From positions 2,943,927 to 3,007,926 of the forward strand of contig CAADRB010000006.1 in NCBI GenBank assembly GCA_900708905.1: a stretch of 64,000 nucleotides of DNA, read 5' to 3'. A model generated the notes under the pieces. It was not told where the DNA came from. It saw nothing but the letters and a program-made list of their open reading frames with translations, and did no database searches. Of the stretch, positions 31,581-45,500 are shown one piece after another (positions within the stretch are counted from its first letter, which is position 1; every line of letters begins with the position of its first letter). The DNA is from Hymenolepis diminuta. Lineage: Eukaryota; Platyhelminthes; Cestoda; Cyclophyllidea; Hymenolepididae. Position numbers and translations under genes: made by a program.

Positions 31581-33569
31581 CCCGTGAGGAGGTTGGGGGT
31601 CAGTCACGGTTGACTTTGCAATGAGCATTCCAAATGTGAACCACACACCACGCCAAATTACAAAAAGAGCACCCGCTCTCGATCGCTGCATTTAAATAAA
31701 CAGGATTCACATGCACACACGCACAACATTATGGGAGGCGGCAATCCGCGTGGTTGGGTTCTTTTTAGTGCGTGCTCTTTCACAACCTGACAAAATGACA
31801 TGAAAAAGTGCTACTGTGACCACCAATGAATTAGATGCATTTGTAATATGCTAACTTTTAATTTGACATTAAAGAAAAATTGCGTAGGCTTCCGAATTTC
31901 AATGGATGAATAGGAAATTATATTCATTTAGGTTCCTAATATAGGTGGTACCTGGTACCATTTTCATTACACCACAAAGGGTCCTTACCGGATAGGAATG
32001 ATAAAAACATATCATTCCCAAATCTGTGAAGATACCAGCGCTCATGCGAACTCAGTTAGCTGACAAGAAATTTTGCGCGGAATCGCTTTGTAATTACAAA
32101 GAAGGGGGTAGTGCAGCCACCCTATCTTAAAAACTCGGCCAGTCCGGCGTTTTTTTCAGGAATCGAAAGAGACAGTAACGGTTTGTAAAACGGACGATTG
32201 AGAAAGTGCAAGCTTTTATTCTTGAAAAATCAATCACTATCCAAACTAAGCTCCAGGAGCTTTCTAAATATCTTTTAGTAAAAATCATCAGTCGCCAACT
32301 AGATCAATCAGTTTACGTGAAAAAGTTCATTGAGCTCTCCTAGGTTAAAATTTTAGCTATTTTAGCTCTGTTATGCAAAGCTCGGTAAGCTGCTAGATAT
32401 CATGTTGGTTTATTTCGCCTTTTAAATCTCTGGAAGAAAAAGTGAATTGAAGTTGCGGTACCGATCGTCATTATTAAGATACCAGTCAATAAGCATTAGC
32501 CATCGTAGACGAGAATTCGAACGGTAATCTAGGGGACAAATCATAAAACTGATATTTTGGTTCGTGAACTACCCACTAAGAAAAAAATTTAAAGTTCAAA
32601 TAAAGTAAGACCCTTCGATACCTTGACTTTACTTCCAATATATTTTACGAGTCCCCCTCCCCCTTTACCAGTTATTAGACTTTCCATCGACCTAGTTCAC
32701 TTGCTTCTTAAAACTAAAATCTAAATATTTTTTCACTGTTATTTCTTATAACTAGCGTTGTTATTAGTAATAATGAGTCTTTGAATGAATGCACTTCTCT
32801 AGTCTCACTTTTCCGGATTTGGGTCAGCTATAGCTCAATTTCAGAATTACGACAGTTTTGAAATAATCTCTCTCTTCAAATGGTGTCTAATAATTTAATA
32901 AGCGAGATAGTATAATAATACAGACAGCAGTGGAGATTTAAAGAGATGCTTTTTAAGGGATTGAATTGATAAATTGCATTTTGCACATATCTTCTTTAAA
33001 ATGACATGGTCCCAATGGACGATTAATATTCTATCTGATTTAAATAATTTAGAATGACTGAAATTGAAGAATTACATCCAAAGAACTAGATCTCCATTAA
33101 TTACAATCATATTTTGTTTAGGAACATTTAAAAATCTCCTTCTTAGGGAGTTATCAGGAAAGGGTATCAAGTCAGCTCCTCTTACTTATCGATATTAACG
33201 ACTAAGAGAAAACAATTTCAACATCCTCCATTCACCTATCGATCTCCTCCATTTTACTCAGTAGCTGTCTGGTTGTGCTTTGCTGATGATGTTGCAGATA
33301 AATACTTTCATTGCCTTTCTGGACGTCTGCACGAACATGAAAGGCCACCGGAGATATTTAATATGGCGCGCACTAGTACCATGGTAGCATTTGTCAGATC
33401 TAACCTCGAGAGAATTATTTATTCGATTATTTTCAACAATCCAATGTCAATAGAAGGGCAAGTTATTGTGTTATGCTATCGATCAGATTAAGATAAAAGC
33501 CGACAGCATTTATAAAACATTATCTCGAATTCCCAAACCTTTAATTTCCATAACCGAAAGGAAATCGGG

Positions 33570-33870
33570 CATACGTTTTTTGATAGATTCTGGAAGTGCG
33601 TATTCATTAATAACCTCCAACATTTAGTGAAAGAAATACACTAATCCCTATTGGTTGGCTTAAATATTCGAAAGGTAACGACATTGCAATATTTGGATCG
33701 AAATATATGTTTGTGGATCTAGGACGAGTAAGATTGCACCAATGAATATTTATCATAGCGGACTGCATTTTCCCAGTAGTGGGTGCTGAATTCTTTGTAA
33801 ATGTCATTATTGTTATTAATCCCAAAAGGAATAAATTAATCGATAATCTTTTCGCAACGACTCTTTCTAA
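33570..33870 (+). pseudogene. Gypsy-type retrotransposon aspartic protease remnant 1
   Basis: The first part reads FLIDSGSAYSLI, the aspartic protease active-site block of Ty3/Gypsy Pol. After a frameshift comes AIFGSKYMFVDLG, then a stop, then IFIIADCIFPVVGAEFF and NPKRNKLIDN, matching the flap and C-terminal blocks of the same domain. In-frame stops and a frame change show it is dead. No LTRs or intact reverse transcriptase were recognised nearby. Confidence 0.7.
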
Positions 33871-34204
33871 TGGGATTTTAAAAAAATACCATAGAACGTT
33901 GCGAAACAGAATCTTCTTCTGAATGTATTCACCGAAGAATTTTCAAACATCTTCTTTGTTGAAGGAAATCGTCAAAGATATTACGTCTTATACGATTCAT
34001 TGCACTTGCATCATCTAGTCTGCATCGGGACTGCTACAAGAGATTTTTCTTGGCAATTTTTCCTCCATTGTTTCAACCTCTTTCAGAAAATCAAACTTCT
34101 TCGTGTAGAATTTATGAACTACCTCTAAAAGCCGATGAAATGAACCAACGATTTCACAAGTTCCTAGTAAGCGCCTTCGCCATACCGGTAAGAACTTCGC
34201 ATTT

Positions 34205-34458
34205 TATTTTATGATTGGTTCCGGAGCGGCTCACTTGCATATTCCGCCAATGTAAGTGAAATATTTTCACTTATTCTCTATAGTCGTAGATAAATGGGGG
34301 CAAGTGGAGCCCATACCACTTAATATGGTCAGAAATCTCTTACAGTGGATTTTGGAAGCGGTGTAATTTTACCATTTACCTTTAATCAAGACAAAGTTCT
34401 TGGGGTACTTTGATCTTCTCATCGATCCCAAAAGAAGGAAATTAATTAGAAACGAATA
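34205..34458 (+). pseudogene. Gypsy-type aspartic protease remnant 2
   Basis: The segment reads FMIGSGAAHLHIPP, the active-site block with the catalytic Asp replaced by Gly. Further on come YGQKSLTVDFG and, in a shifted frame, LLIDPKRRKLI. It is a second, independent protease fragment about 0.6 kb after the first on the same strand. The stretch between them reads FPPLFQPL in one frame, possibly the start of the downstream Pol region of copy 1. Confidence 0.65.
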
Positions 34459-37400
34459 AATCCAAATCCAATAAATTACAAGGCTTATACACCCACAAAC
34501 CCTCTATTTCATTTCATTACGAATGTCGGATTTCATTTCGGGATTCAAGATTCAATACCACATCTGCATCTAATTCAACTAAATATTCGTTATATCCTTG
34601 TTTACCTAGGTGCATCCCAAGTGGAATGCTTTTCATTCCTATTTTATCAGTTACTTTTATAGGCATCAACGCCATAGGTTCGCATGCCACTCTCTGATAC
34701 TCCCACAATTTAGTTAACTTGAACAACGATCTTCTGTAAATTTTGTGGCTTTCTTCTAATGAAGTTCAATCCTTCTTTTTCGTTTTTTTTGGGTCAAGTG
34801 TTCAATTTTATTGAGGATTTACCTTATACTTTAGCCTATGCCTTTCCATAATAAGGACACTTTCTCATGAAATTACATTCTGTGATGCTTAGTTGATTTT
34901 GAGTAGTGGAGAAAAGTCGGGTGCATTTACGCTTACTTACTAAGACCCCTGACATTCGTCTTTGATGTGAATTCCTAAAGAAAAGTGAACCTGATATGAT
35001 TGCATGACTATAACTCCCTTTAGATTGCTCTGTATGTACAGCTTATTGCTATTTGCATTGCATATTTAAAAAAGAAACACCTTCTCTGATCTGGTTTTAC
35101 AATTACGCTATCAAAAAATATGTGATATTCAGTTAGAAAATTGTGAATTAATAAGTTTGATGTGTAGCGTAATGTAATAAAGAGTATAAAATATCTCTAG
35201 CGGCGGCTGTAGAACTATTTCAAGAACTTCACCAATTTAGGCTAGATATCCCCTTATAAAACTCATTATCTTCCCAAGGCTAACAGGATACAAGAGCAGC
35301 TGGAAGTGAATGGGAAGGGAAGGAAGGAGGAAGAAGGAAGCGAAATTAGGGGGGAAGGGAAGGCGTTAGTACTGAAGGTGGACGATGGGGTGTGTGAGAA
35401 ACAGCCGCGAATGTAGGTGTGATGAGGGAGTTGTGATTGCATGCTCATTCTTCCTCGATAAGCAACCAATCAAAAATCCCCAAGTGACAATAAGCGCAGG
35501 GGCATGAGTCAGTAGAGGCACAATACAGAGACCCAGAAAACGGAGTCAGCGTACGCAGCTACTACACTTATCAATATAAGAAATATTATAGTACAAGGAC
35601 AAATCCAATGACAGAATATTTTGCTGACTTAAGAGTCTGCGAATGATTGGATCGTGAATAAACTGAATGCTTATTAACCATAGTGTTTAAGGTTTGCCTT
35701 GGTCACGATCGTGTTTTAGTGTGATGATTTTTCTTGCGGCATACGATTAGAGTTTTCCAAGACTAAATTGAAACGCCTGAAGTATTAAACTACTGTGACT
35801 CCCGAGATATCTAAGCCCATCATCTCAGGCAGCCGTAACTAATGTAATATTGGAAAATAAGAGTAATTGAATGCGTCTTATTGCGTTAATACGGAAAGGA
35901 ACTGGGGTTAGGAAGTTTGTCCACAGCAAAGAAATTAACAGATAGCCAACCTAGATTGAATTTAGCCAATAGGTCAAAATAACTACAAAATCAGTAGACT
36001 GTGAGGAGTATTTGATAATTGGAGGGTTCGCAGTCGACCTGGATCACCAATAACCTATTCAATTTGATATAATAAAAATAGTTTTAAACACTTATTTCTG
36101 AACAGGTTAATAAATGAAGAAAATTAATGATTGCCTTTATATGCAAAAACTGTTATTCAACGTTGACAGTGAGTTCGGGTTTTCCATAAGGAGAGCACCA
36201 TTCAGTGGCCTAATAATGGGAAAATTAAATTAAGTAACCAAGAAAGCGGATGATATACTGGAATGAAATCGCAAATCTATTTAATATTAATTAATTATAT
36301 ATAATCTCTGTATACCGGGAAAATCGATTTGTGTTTTCGTTAAAGTAAAAAGCCATCAATAACAAATAATCGGTTGGCTTGAGTAAGACCCGTTGAGTTC
36401 TTCTGCATTTAATATATGTATGCCCATATGGTCTTGTTAGTTACTTAGCTATTAAAGTGCAAAATGTACCAGTTACTTGTAGACAACTAAGAACTCTGTA
36501 AATTCGACGATGAGAGTGACCTCATCATCCAATCTTTTGAAGCTGGTTCATTCGAATGCAAGTTGATTCTTGAAACTCGAGACTACGAAAATGCTGGCAA
36601 ATACAACCATTCACCTTTATAACTTAGCCTTAACTGAACGGAATACTCACAAGTGCTTATGACGTAAATGCTTTATGGATAAAGCGGAACCAATAGCAGC
36701 TTAAATCATGAGGAAGTAATCAGTTTCAGGACAAGTCCTCCAAATTCTACAGTTCGTTCCTCTTCTCTCAGTAGACGCGATTTTGAGACATGCGTCCCTT
36801 ACCCAATTCTTATCTAGCATTGGACCTTAAAATCAATCAAAAACTCAAGTAATATAGAAACAATCATTTTTGTTTCCACTCTTCCAGCAAATTTTAGATT
36901 AAGGGCTACGTAGATTTCCGTCTCTCGTATTTCGGTGCAATACTCTAGGTTAAATAGACAACCTGATATAAAAATAATTTTTTAGAAATACTAATCGCAT
37001 ATTCCAGAAACAGTATTATCTTCCACAGCATATGATGAACCCACGGCGAATTGGCAACAGTAAATATATTGAACTAAGATTCATTAAAGCATCAGTTAAC
37101 ATTCTTATAAATGACTAAGATAGTCTTCCTCTACTGAATAAACATCTAATTATGTAGACCGTAAAATTACGCCTACTATTAACTAAACAGTAGAAAGCGA
37201 ATTATGAACATAGAGCCGCGGAACATGGCTCAACACATTTGAGTGCTATTGCGTAATATTACGGTCTTCATAGCGAGCGACAGACCACAATTACCAATTA
37301 CCGTCTTAAGTAAAGAAAGCAAATACCAATTAGCCAAGACAATTATTTCATTTTAAGATTGAACATATCAAGCAACACACAAGGAGGAAGAAGAGGAGGG

Positions 37401-39339
37401 GAGAATGTCAATGGGCATTAATTGCCTCATGTTCAAGGGGATTAGAGGAGTGGTAAGAAATTCAAAGATAAAAGAACGGTATGAAGATCAGGAGTGAGCA
37501 CACACGGACTACCAGTGAAAAGGAAACGGAGAGGATAAGACATGTAGGGACGAGACGACACAAAACGGCGTGTTCCATGACACTTGGCCCTCGTGAGATT
37601 CAACAGCGGCGACAGAGAATTTGATTGTGGATGAAGATAAATGTATTCTCGTTTTGCTTCCGACGAATAATGAATGCTGAAGTCAAGTTATGCATTGTGT
37701 TGGCACTTAAAAGATGAAGATATTTCAAATTAATTACACAAATGGCCTTTTAAAGAAATTGAAAAAACTTCAAACAGAGAATCACCGGGATACGCTGATA
37801 TAGTACCAGAAACAAATTGAAGAATATGCCAAATCGCTTGCCCTGATGAGAAATAGCTAGGAAGCCACTTCTACCTTATTGACTGGAGGTTTAGGGAATA
37901 CATCCAATATATCCATTCATGAAACACTGTCCCCTAAGTTTAATTTTCATAGGGTTATTTCATATAAAACTGAGTAGTTGAGGGCTCCACAATTTGAGGT
38001 TAAAGATTTTTGATTAAATATGCCTAAGAGGAGTGAGCTAGAAATCTGATACATCATGAATGAACAATTATCAGACTCCCTTGCTTCAATTATATGGAAC
38101 TGAATAAAAATGCAATATAATTCCTAGAACATTAAAAAAACTGTTTATCAACATCCATGATGGACTGAGCCTCTAACTGAGGAATTTGCATTCAACTAAC
38201 ACTATTTTGGCATTAAATGAGCAATATAACCTTTTAATCTCATTATCTCTAATTTAACAGGCAGTTCCGCTATTCCTAAGCTATTATTAGAGAAAACATC
38301 AACATTAAAATACCTAGACCAATATCTTCTTACAATAGAAGATTGACATATAATCAAATCTAAGTGAACCTATCTGACATAGGGTAAAATAAATAAACGC
38401 ACAAAGCAATTTACTGATTAGGTGATACAGAAAGATTATTTATAGCCTTAGGGAAATGGGTGCAGTAATTATCCATGTTGGTAATAAAGTAATTTCATGA
38501 GGCTTGTTCAAGTTAATGACAATCACATTTCGCTAGATCACACGTAAATTTACTTCCAAACTTATTACTTCCTATAATCTCATTGAAATTGTATTAACTA
38601 AACCAAACGCTAAAAATAAGGAGGACGATACAGATTCCAAATCTGGTCAGTATGTAGACAGTGAAGTTACTCTATGAGTATCAAATTTAAACAAATATGA
38701 TAAAATATAAATATTTATATTTACCGTAAAAGGATTTTACCTAGAAACTACTAGCTCGGGATAGGGAAATCTTGCTTTCCTATAGCCATTTCTATCTCCT
38801 GACAATCTCCATCCAAAGAAGAGTGAAAAGAGACCGATAATGTGAGACAGGAGATACCTACTTCATAATCAGAAGGCTTAAAATATTCGTGGATAAAAAT
38901 TGGCAAAGGATACCAAATCGAATGCGGGTGCGGGAATTGGCGTAAATCGACAAAGGAATAATTAATAATGTCCATGACGCAAGGCCATTACACAGTCTTA
39001 AAAATCGCCTGAGAAAGAGGTAATTAATAAGTGGGTCTGGTTAACTCCTCCATATCAACAAGAGGGTACCAAAGTACTTAGCATCGATATAAATAAGGAC
39101 AATAGTAGAAAACAGAACTTACCTCAAAATAAATTCCACCGAGCATAGACAACCACGATGTGTTAGAAAGTCCTTTATTTTATCCGAAGAACACTGCGGG
39201 TGTTAGAGGGAAGAGAGACTTAAGATTTCTAGTAGACACATAAAAGAGCGCTTACATACTCCCCTAGGGACAAACACATCGCCAGTTAGAAGAACAGAGT
39301 TACAGATTAGTTAGTTGTAGTTGCTAGGCGATTTTAATT
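34459..39339. other. intergenic DNA before the SMG1 3' end
   Basis: About 4.9 kb of AT-rich DNA with purine-rich patches near 35290-35360 and 37380-37560. No gene, tRNA or recognised repeat was found. Open frames at 34517-34726, 35266-35469 and 38751-38975 have no recognisable product. Confidence 0.5.
39174..39179 (-). promoter_or_regulatory. candidate poly(A) signal of SMG1
   Basis: AATAAA on the minus strand, about 160 nt after the SMG1 stop codon. Spacing fits a short 3' UTR. Confidence 0.5.
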
Positions 39340-39585
39340 TCACACCCATGGTGTCCATCCCTCGAACATGAGAGCTAAATTGTTGGGATCCATTGCAGCT
39401 CGAATACAGAGACCGGCTTGTTCGGTGAGGCTGAGCACTGTTGATAATGAATCTTCGTTCTTCTGACACATTAGGTATTCATCCACACCTTGCAAACGAC
39501 TGTAGAGACGTCGCATTGCTAGCAGAGCTTGTGGTGAGAAGACTTCTTGTGGAAGGACCCTGCTTGAAGGCATGAAATCAGCCAC
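39340..39585 (-). other. SMG1: SMG1 last exon: FATC domain
   Basis: 81 codons ending in TGA. It reads ALLAMRRLYSRLQGVD, like the segment before FATC in SMG1, then LTEQAGLCIRAAMDPNNLAL and MFEGWTPWV. The terminal EGW(T)xWV is the signature of PIKK FATC domains, needed for kinase activity. Confidence 0.93.
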
Positions 39586-42500
39586 CTACAAACGAAAACA
39601 AGAGATTAAGTACGTTAGGTAATACACAAAGAAATGAACCACTAAATAGGGATGAAATAATCTTTCACAAATTTCCTAACAAATAACGTCAAAACGGAAG
39701 GATAGCATATAAAAAATGAAAATTTCAAGAATAACAAAGAAAAGATTTCATTTTCCTCTTATAAGCTCTATAAGTAAGCAGAAACTACTATGTCATTTTT
39801 TCAACTGAGTTGGCTGAAACTATGATAACAAATCAGCAATCTCTCGAAAGCGAGAGCTAAACACAAAAATCCTACGAAGGCTATTTACTTTTCAGAGAAC
39901 ACACAAGAGAACAAATAATGGCAGAAAACCATATTTAAGTAAGTACTTAGTGAGACTTTTATCCTCAATAGGGTGATAGCTAAACATGGAAATGTTAATG
40001 AGCGAGTCTAATTACTGACGCATCATGAAGTTCGGGGATCTGTTATTTGAATGTAAATATTGTGATTGATCATAGCAGAAGTATATGCGCAGATCGATGC
40101 AAAGATCGTTGAGAACTGTCATGCAAACTCGAAACTCTACAAAGTAAATAATGGAAACCCGAACTGTTTAAGAAACTGCTTATCTACATCCTAGTTATGT
40201 GTATTCCTCCTATGTTTTCAAATAAATTAAATTATTCGACTTTCAAAAGAGGATATCGCTTTTCGATTGTCCTGTTTATAATACAAATCTACTTCTCCAC
40301 ATATAGTTTCCCAATTCAGAAAAAAATAACTTTAAATCTCGAGGTTTTTAAAACCTTTTTCCATTTACCGATTAAGACTATATACTATCTTCTTAATATA
40401 GACGTCAGAAAGAATGAAGTACGAATATCGTTGCAAAAACAACTTACTTCGGAGTTATTTTCTTCCTTCACTTTATCGATGAGTTCCAACTTCTCAATGA
40501 TTGAAACGATGACACTCGATTTCGATCTTTTCAGAACCCTCACCATACCCCTTTCCAGAAGCTTCTTGAAGCTTGGTACTAAGCTATCTCGCAATTTCAA
40601 GGAGTCTCTCAGAACAGATAAGAAACCGATAATCACTGTCTTCTTATTACTGTCCTTCAGAGAATATCCAGAAGTTAGTTCAGCTAGATCCTTCACCAGT
40701 TGGTTTGAAGTAGTCTTCCAGGTCTCATAGTTCTCCAACCATTCCTTCCAAATAGATTCGCATTCTTGATCGTTGGAGATTTGACTGAAGCGCTCTAGTT
40801 GCTTAACATAAGGATTCAACTAAAATAACGGAAAGATGGATAAAACGCATTAACTAAACAAAATTTAATTCAGTGTAGAGCTGACACATACTTCTGACAG
40901 GAATTTCCTCTCAAACGATAGAAGAGCCCTACTGAGGCAGTCAAAGTCATCTTTACTTTCTCTGACGAGATTCCCATCCACCAGTGTCGAAATGGCGAAA
41001 TCTATCCCCTTTTCACAGATCTGCAATTCCCGCTTGACCTCCTTCATACGACTGGAGAGCGTCTCAGATACCCTCTTCACATTAGGCCACTCAGTAGCTG
41101 GCCAGGAAAGATTAAACTGATCCTTCAGATCATGTAAGACTGCATCCGTTTCAGTGAACTCCTTCTCACACTGTCCGAGTTTTCTACAAAATGATGTATA
41201 CTCATTTAAGAGAGCGACAGCATCATTCACATCCTCATTATCACCCAAGCGGCTGTGTTCGACTGCACAGATGGCGAGACCGATTTCACAAAGTCTCTTA
41301 ATTTCTGGATTAGCATTCACATCACTTCTCATTTCATCCTCAACACGACTCTTCAGTCTATTTAGATAGCACCTCAAAGATGAATCTGAATAATCCGCAT
41401 AATCATGCATCCAATCAAACGTCTGACAGGCACTCTGTAACAGACTCAATTGCACTTCATTGGCTTCAATTTCGCGAGAGACCATGAGGGTATAGATATG
41501 CGAGCTGATTGTATTGAAAACATGAACTAGTTGGCTGTCAACAACTGAAGTAAGCATCAGTACGTTGGGGTGCATTCCAGCATAAGTCTCGGCCATCTGA
41601 TGCAATCTCAAGACAGGAACCGTCGGTGCAACTCCCATCATGGGCATCAGACTATGTTGTTGCAGTAATTCCTGTTGAACAGAGAATCCTAGCGACTCGA
41701 ATAATGTAAGAAGCAATCGACTGGAAGCTAGTAAAGCTTCACTGACCAAAACCAAACGATCAGACAAGCTATTGATAAAATCCCTTTCCACCACTGTCAC
41801 ATAAGGAGCACAAGATATAGATGAGCGTTGTTTTCCGTCACGAACATCAGCCCATATGCAACTTATTTCGGTAGCGACCTTAAAGATAGTAATCATACCG
41901 GCTCGGTAAACTTCATTAAGCCAGGTAGTGAGTTCACAGGGCCCATTACTTGGACGCCAACCCCACAGAGTTGTTGCGCCAACATCTGCAGTGCATCGAC
42001 TTTGAAGAGGTGCTATGGCCTGTGTGATCCAATCCACTCGGCTCCAAGACGTCGCATTGATGGGATAGTTGGCCAGAGTTTGGCAAGCATTCTCCATCTC
42101 TGTTGTGACAGTTGACAAGGTGACATGAATCTGCTTGAACACCTCTGCTAGAGAGGAGTTTGAATCTCCCATTACAAGCGTATTTACCGCTTGTTGGAAT
42201 TGGAGTGCACTGTCGGTTGAACTTATCGCTTCCCCAATTCGATCAAGGAGTTGTAAATCACTTCTTGAAGACTTTCTAATTGCAGATTCCATGATAGGCA
42301 AGAAACCGTAGCAAAGACTATCACGCAGCTCAACAATCTTGCCAATAAGAGCATGCACAGTGGAGAAGAATTGAAGTTCCGAATTTGCATCAATTTCATC
42401 TCCAGCCCAAAAGGGCAGACCATTACTACTACCTGTTGGGTCTAAGACTGAGACCGCGCACTCAATAGCACCGGTATGTTGATAGAGCACATCAATATGC

Positions 42501-45500
42501 GCCAGTGGTTCCATTACAAACATAGAGGTGATCCAAGTAATGAGATTTCTCACCAGAGATAGACTATAGGCAACTTGGATGTTATGATAACTATTCTGGT
42601 GAATGAATTTCATCAAATTCTCATGAGATTGATCGAAGAGAGCGCGAAGACCGTTACGATCAAATGTGGAGGGTATATAGTGCTGCTCTTTTAGAGCACG
42701 CACATTCGATTTGGACTCTGTTAGCGCATTGTGAAGTGAGGCGCTGAAAAATTGATCAACCTGAGGAGTTAATGTTGGGTAATAAAGTTCCTTGAATGAG
42801 GTCAGAACGTTAGGAGCTCGAATAGCCTGTTTCAATGCAGAGGCGACTTCACGCCTACTAGCGAACCTTATCGTGTTATCTCCACTGAAATGAAGCTTAG
42901 AGTCGGATGGTGGAATACAGGTCTGAGCGAAATTGCGATATTCATCAAGCAGTTTGGAGAGATCACCACTTGAACTTGGAGATGGTTGATCCAACCATTT
43001 ATTTAATATGTCCATATCTCGGTCAATACTGGCTTCCAGACCGGTGGCAAAGTTTTCAACACGTTCAAGTGCAGACTTAATCTCTTCTCTTGTGTTTTCC
43101 AACTCATGACAGCGATGTTCGAATTTTGCCAACTGTTCATTACCTTTGGATTTTGAGTTAAGAATTGCGAGCTGCTGTGTGATACGATTGGCTTCTATCT
43201 GTTTTTCTTGATAAACTTCCAACACCTTCAGGTTATCAGCAAGTGTATTTAACGATGAGTTCAGCTCAGTTTGCCACGAAGCTTCCTTGGTGTCGAGTTC
43301 AACCATTCGAGCAGCCATTAATCCTGCAAATAAAATTGCAATAAGATTAAGGAACGTAGGTTGGCAAATAAATAATTTCAGGCCTAACGGATAGGCTTAA
43401 ATACAACATGAACAACCTCAGTCTAGTGTCCCTAATTCAACAAACACGTTGCCTTATTAGTTATTGCGTAAAAACTTATTAATAAATAAGGACATCGAAG
43501 GATAAAACCTGTAAGCCAATTATGGACAGCATAACTACTACGCTACCGACGAACATACAGAGAGATATTGTTCTAATATTCACTCCGAGCAGAGATGAGA
43601 AACCCTGATAAAAGACATAATCGAATATTTTAGATGACAGTGAGCAGAATTTGTTCTTCGGACGATGGGGTTTTCGAATACTATGCCACCATACTCATAC
43701 CCGAGGACGAAGTCTCCTTAGTTATATTACAAGTTAACTGGGTGGCCAATCAATTCCTTATATACCAACCACTTATGAACAGCTGTACCTTCGTAATAAA
43801 AGGAAGAGAGTTACAGATCTTCCATATTCTTAATTCCAGTTCCAAACAACAAGAGACTTAATATAACTCATTAGGTGGGAACAACAAAATATCATAATAA
43901 ATAATGAAACCTCCCGAAGAAAAATTCATATTGTGCTACTTCTTCCGCTGTCTATATTAACCAGTGCAGTTGATAGTTCATCACCAAATTTGACAGATGA
44001 GCTCACTATCGCTATTTCACCAGACCAGTGTTAAAATTCAAACCTCTTTTATAGAATGGCTGAAAATTGACCATAACTTACCAGTCGTTCGTTCCATCTC
44101 CACGCTCAATCTACCCTGCACCCGTCTCTGCTTAGTTAATTGCTCTTGAGAATCGGAGGACACGGGGGGCAAGCAACCACCTCTGAAAGCAGCGAAGTAA
44201 GCCAAATCAAACGCACTCCACGACACTCCACTCTGAGCAGCACTCATCCAATTAGTGAGAGGGTCAACCTCAAAGCTCTGTAAGTGCATATAGAAGAGCT
44301 CCTGAATTGACCGACACGTACGAAGCGTCTCCACAAAGCTAGCGCCAAATGTTCCTCCTTCTGTGTTGATATTTGACATGGCGAATGGGCCAAGAGCATG
44401 CCGAAGGATCCGCGTGAATCGGAAGGGCACCAATTCAGGCACTTTCAGTGAACGACCTTCATCAAAGCACACGTTGAAATCGATGTGGACTATCCTGCCG
44501 GTGGAGAGGTCAACCAGAAGGTTATCCAAGTGTCGATCTCCAAGACCGATAAGGTAGCCGAAAGCTGAGGTGACACCAAAAGATGTGGCATAAGTGTGAT
44601 GAATCCTCCACCATGCTGACATACTAGAACTAGCCGCCCAGAGTTCACGAGTCATTAGATCCTGTGGAGTTTGCATTTCCAGTTCCTTGAGTATCTTGAC
44701 AAGAATCTCTTTTGACCACAGATGACGTGAGTTGAGATTAGCCAGATGTGGTGGCATGTGTTCTCGTAACTTTCGATAGAAAAGATCTGAGGGTTTAGCC
44801 TTAGCGATGAATTGCAGCACTCCGCCACCTTCAACTTTATCGATTGCCAAATCGAACGCAATTCTCTGTTGCCACTTTTTATAGAGTTTAAAGAGTGGCA
44901 CCGCAGCCTGAACCATTTGAATGAGACCAGCTTTAGGTCCGATGGGGGTGATTGAATAAGTTGGAATGGTGTAATCGTTAGGCTGTCCATTTGAACTAAA
45001 AGCTGTGTTTGTTAACCGCAGAAGACCCATAATACGCTCATCAAGGCGCAGATCTTCCAGACATTTTAGCAAGTAAGGCATAGTTTGACCCTTGTCATTG
45101 AAAAATGCCAGATACTTGGGACGAGTTTTGGTCGGATAGACGCGAATAGAAGGCGCAATGTGAACGAGACTTGTCTGAGCCCGCCCAGGCAGAGGAATGG
45201 CTGAATTATAATTCAGAGTAAGGAGGATAGGAGAAATTTCAGCCAGGTCGAGCAATCGGTTAGAAATAGTCATACGGACCACTTTGCGCTGTTTTTCTTT
45301 TTGTTCTTCCTCCTCAATACTTTCTTGACTTCCTTCCTCCACCTCTTCATTTTCATGTTCCTGATTCTCTCCCACTGCCTTTTCTTCATCACCCTCTCCT
45401 TTTGCACTCTTCTCAGGAATTTGATTAAGCATCTGAAACCGCTTGTATAAGTTCAGTATAGGGTCCAGTAGCTTTCTGCAATCGTCGGGTGGCTGTGTTG

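Larger units (their letters stand above)
21765..33569. other. gene-poor region upstream of NK1
   Basis: About 11.8 kb with no supported gene. It lies 5' of NK1 and contains repeated short elements (25983-26055/26459-26530, 28619-28661/31541-31580), a (GA) run, one copy each of repeats R1 and R2, and a SINE-like head near 23168. Many ATTA/TAATTA motifs and stretches of C-rich or GT-rich DNA give it the look of regulatory DNA. Short open frames, for example 22267-22542, 26546-26872 and 28663-28920, have no recognisable motifs. Confidence 0.55.

Noticed and set aside
34517..34726. A 69-codon frame on the minus strand next to the Gypsy remnants.
   Set aside because: It matches no Gypsy region that I recognise and lies opposite to the remnants' strand.
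40197..40730. A 177-codon open frame on the + strand.
   Set aside because: It overlaps SMG1 exon 14 on the other strand and has no family features, so it is an antisense shadow.
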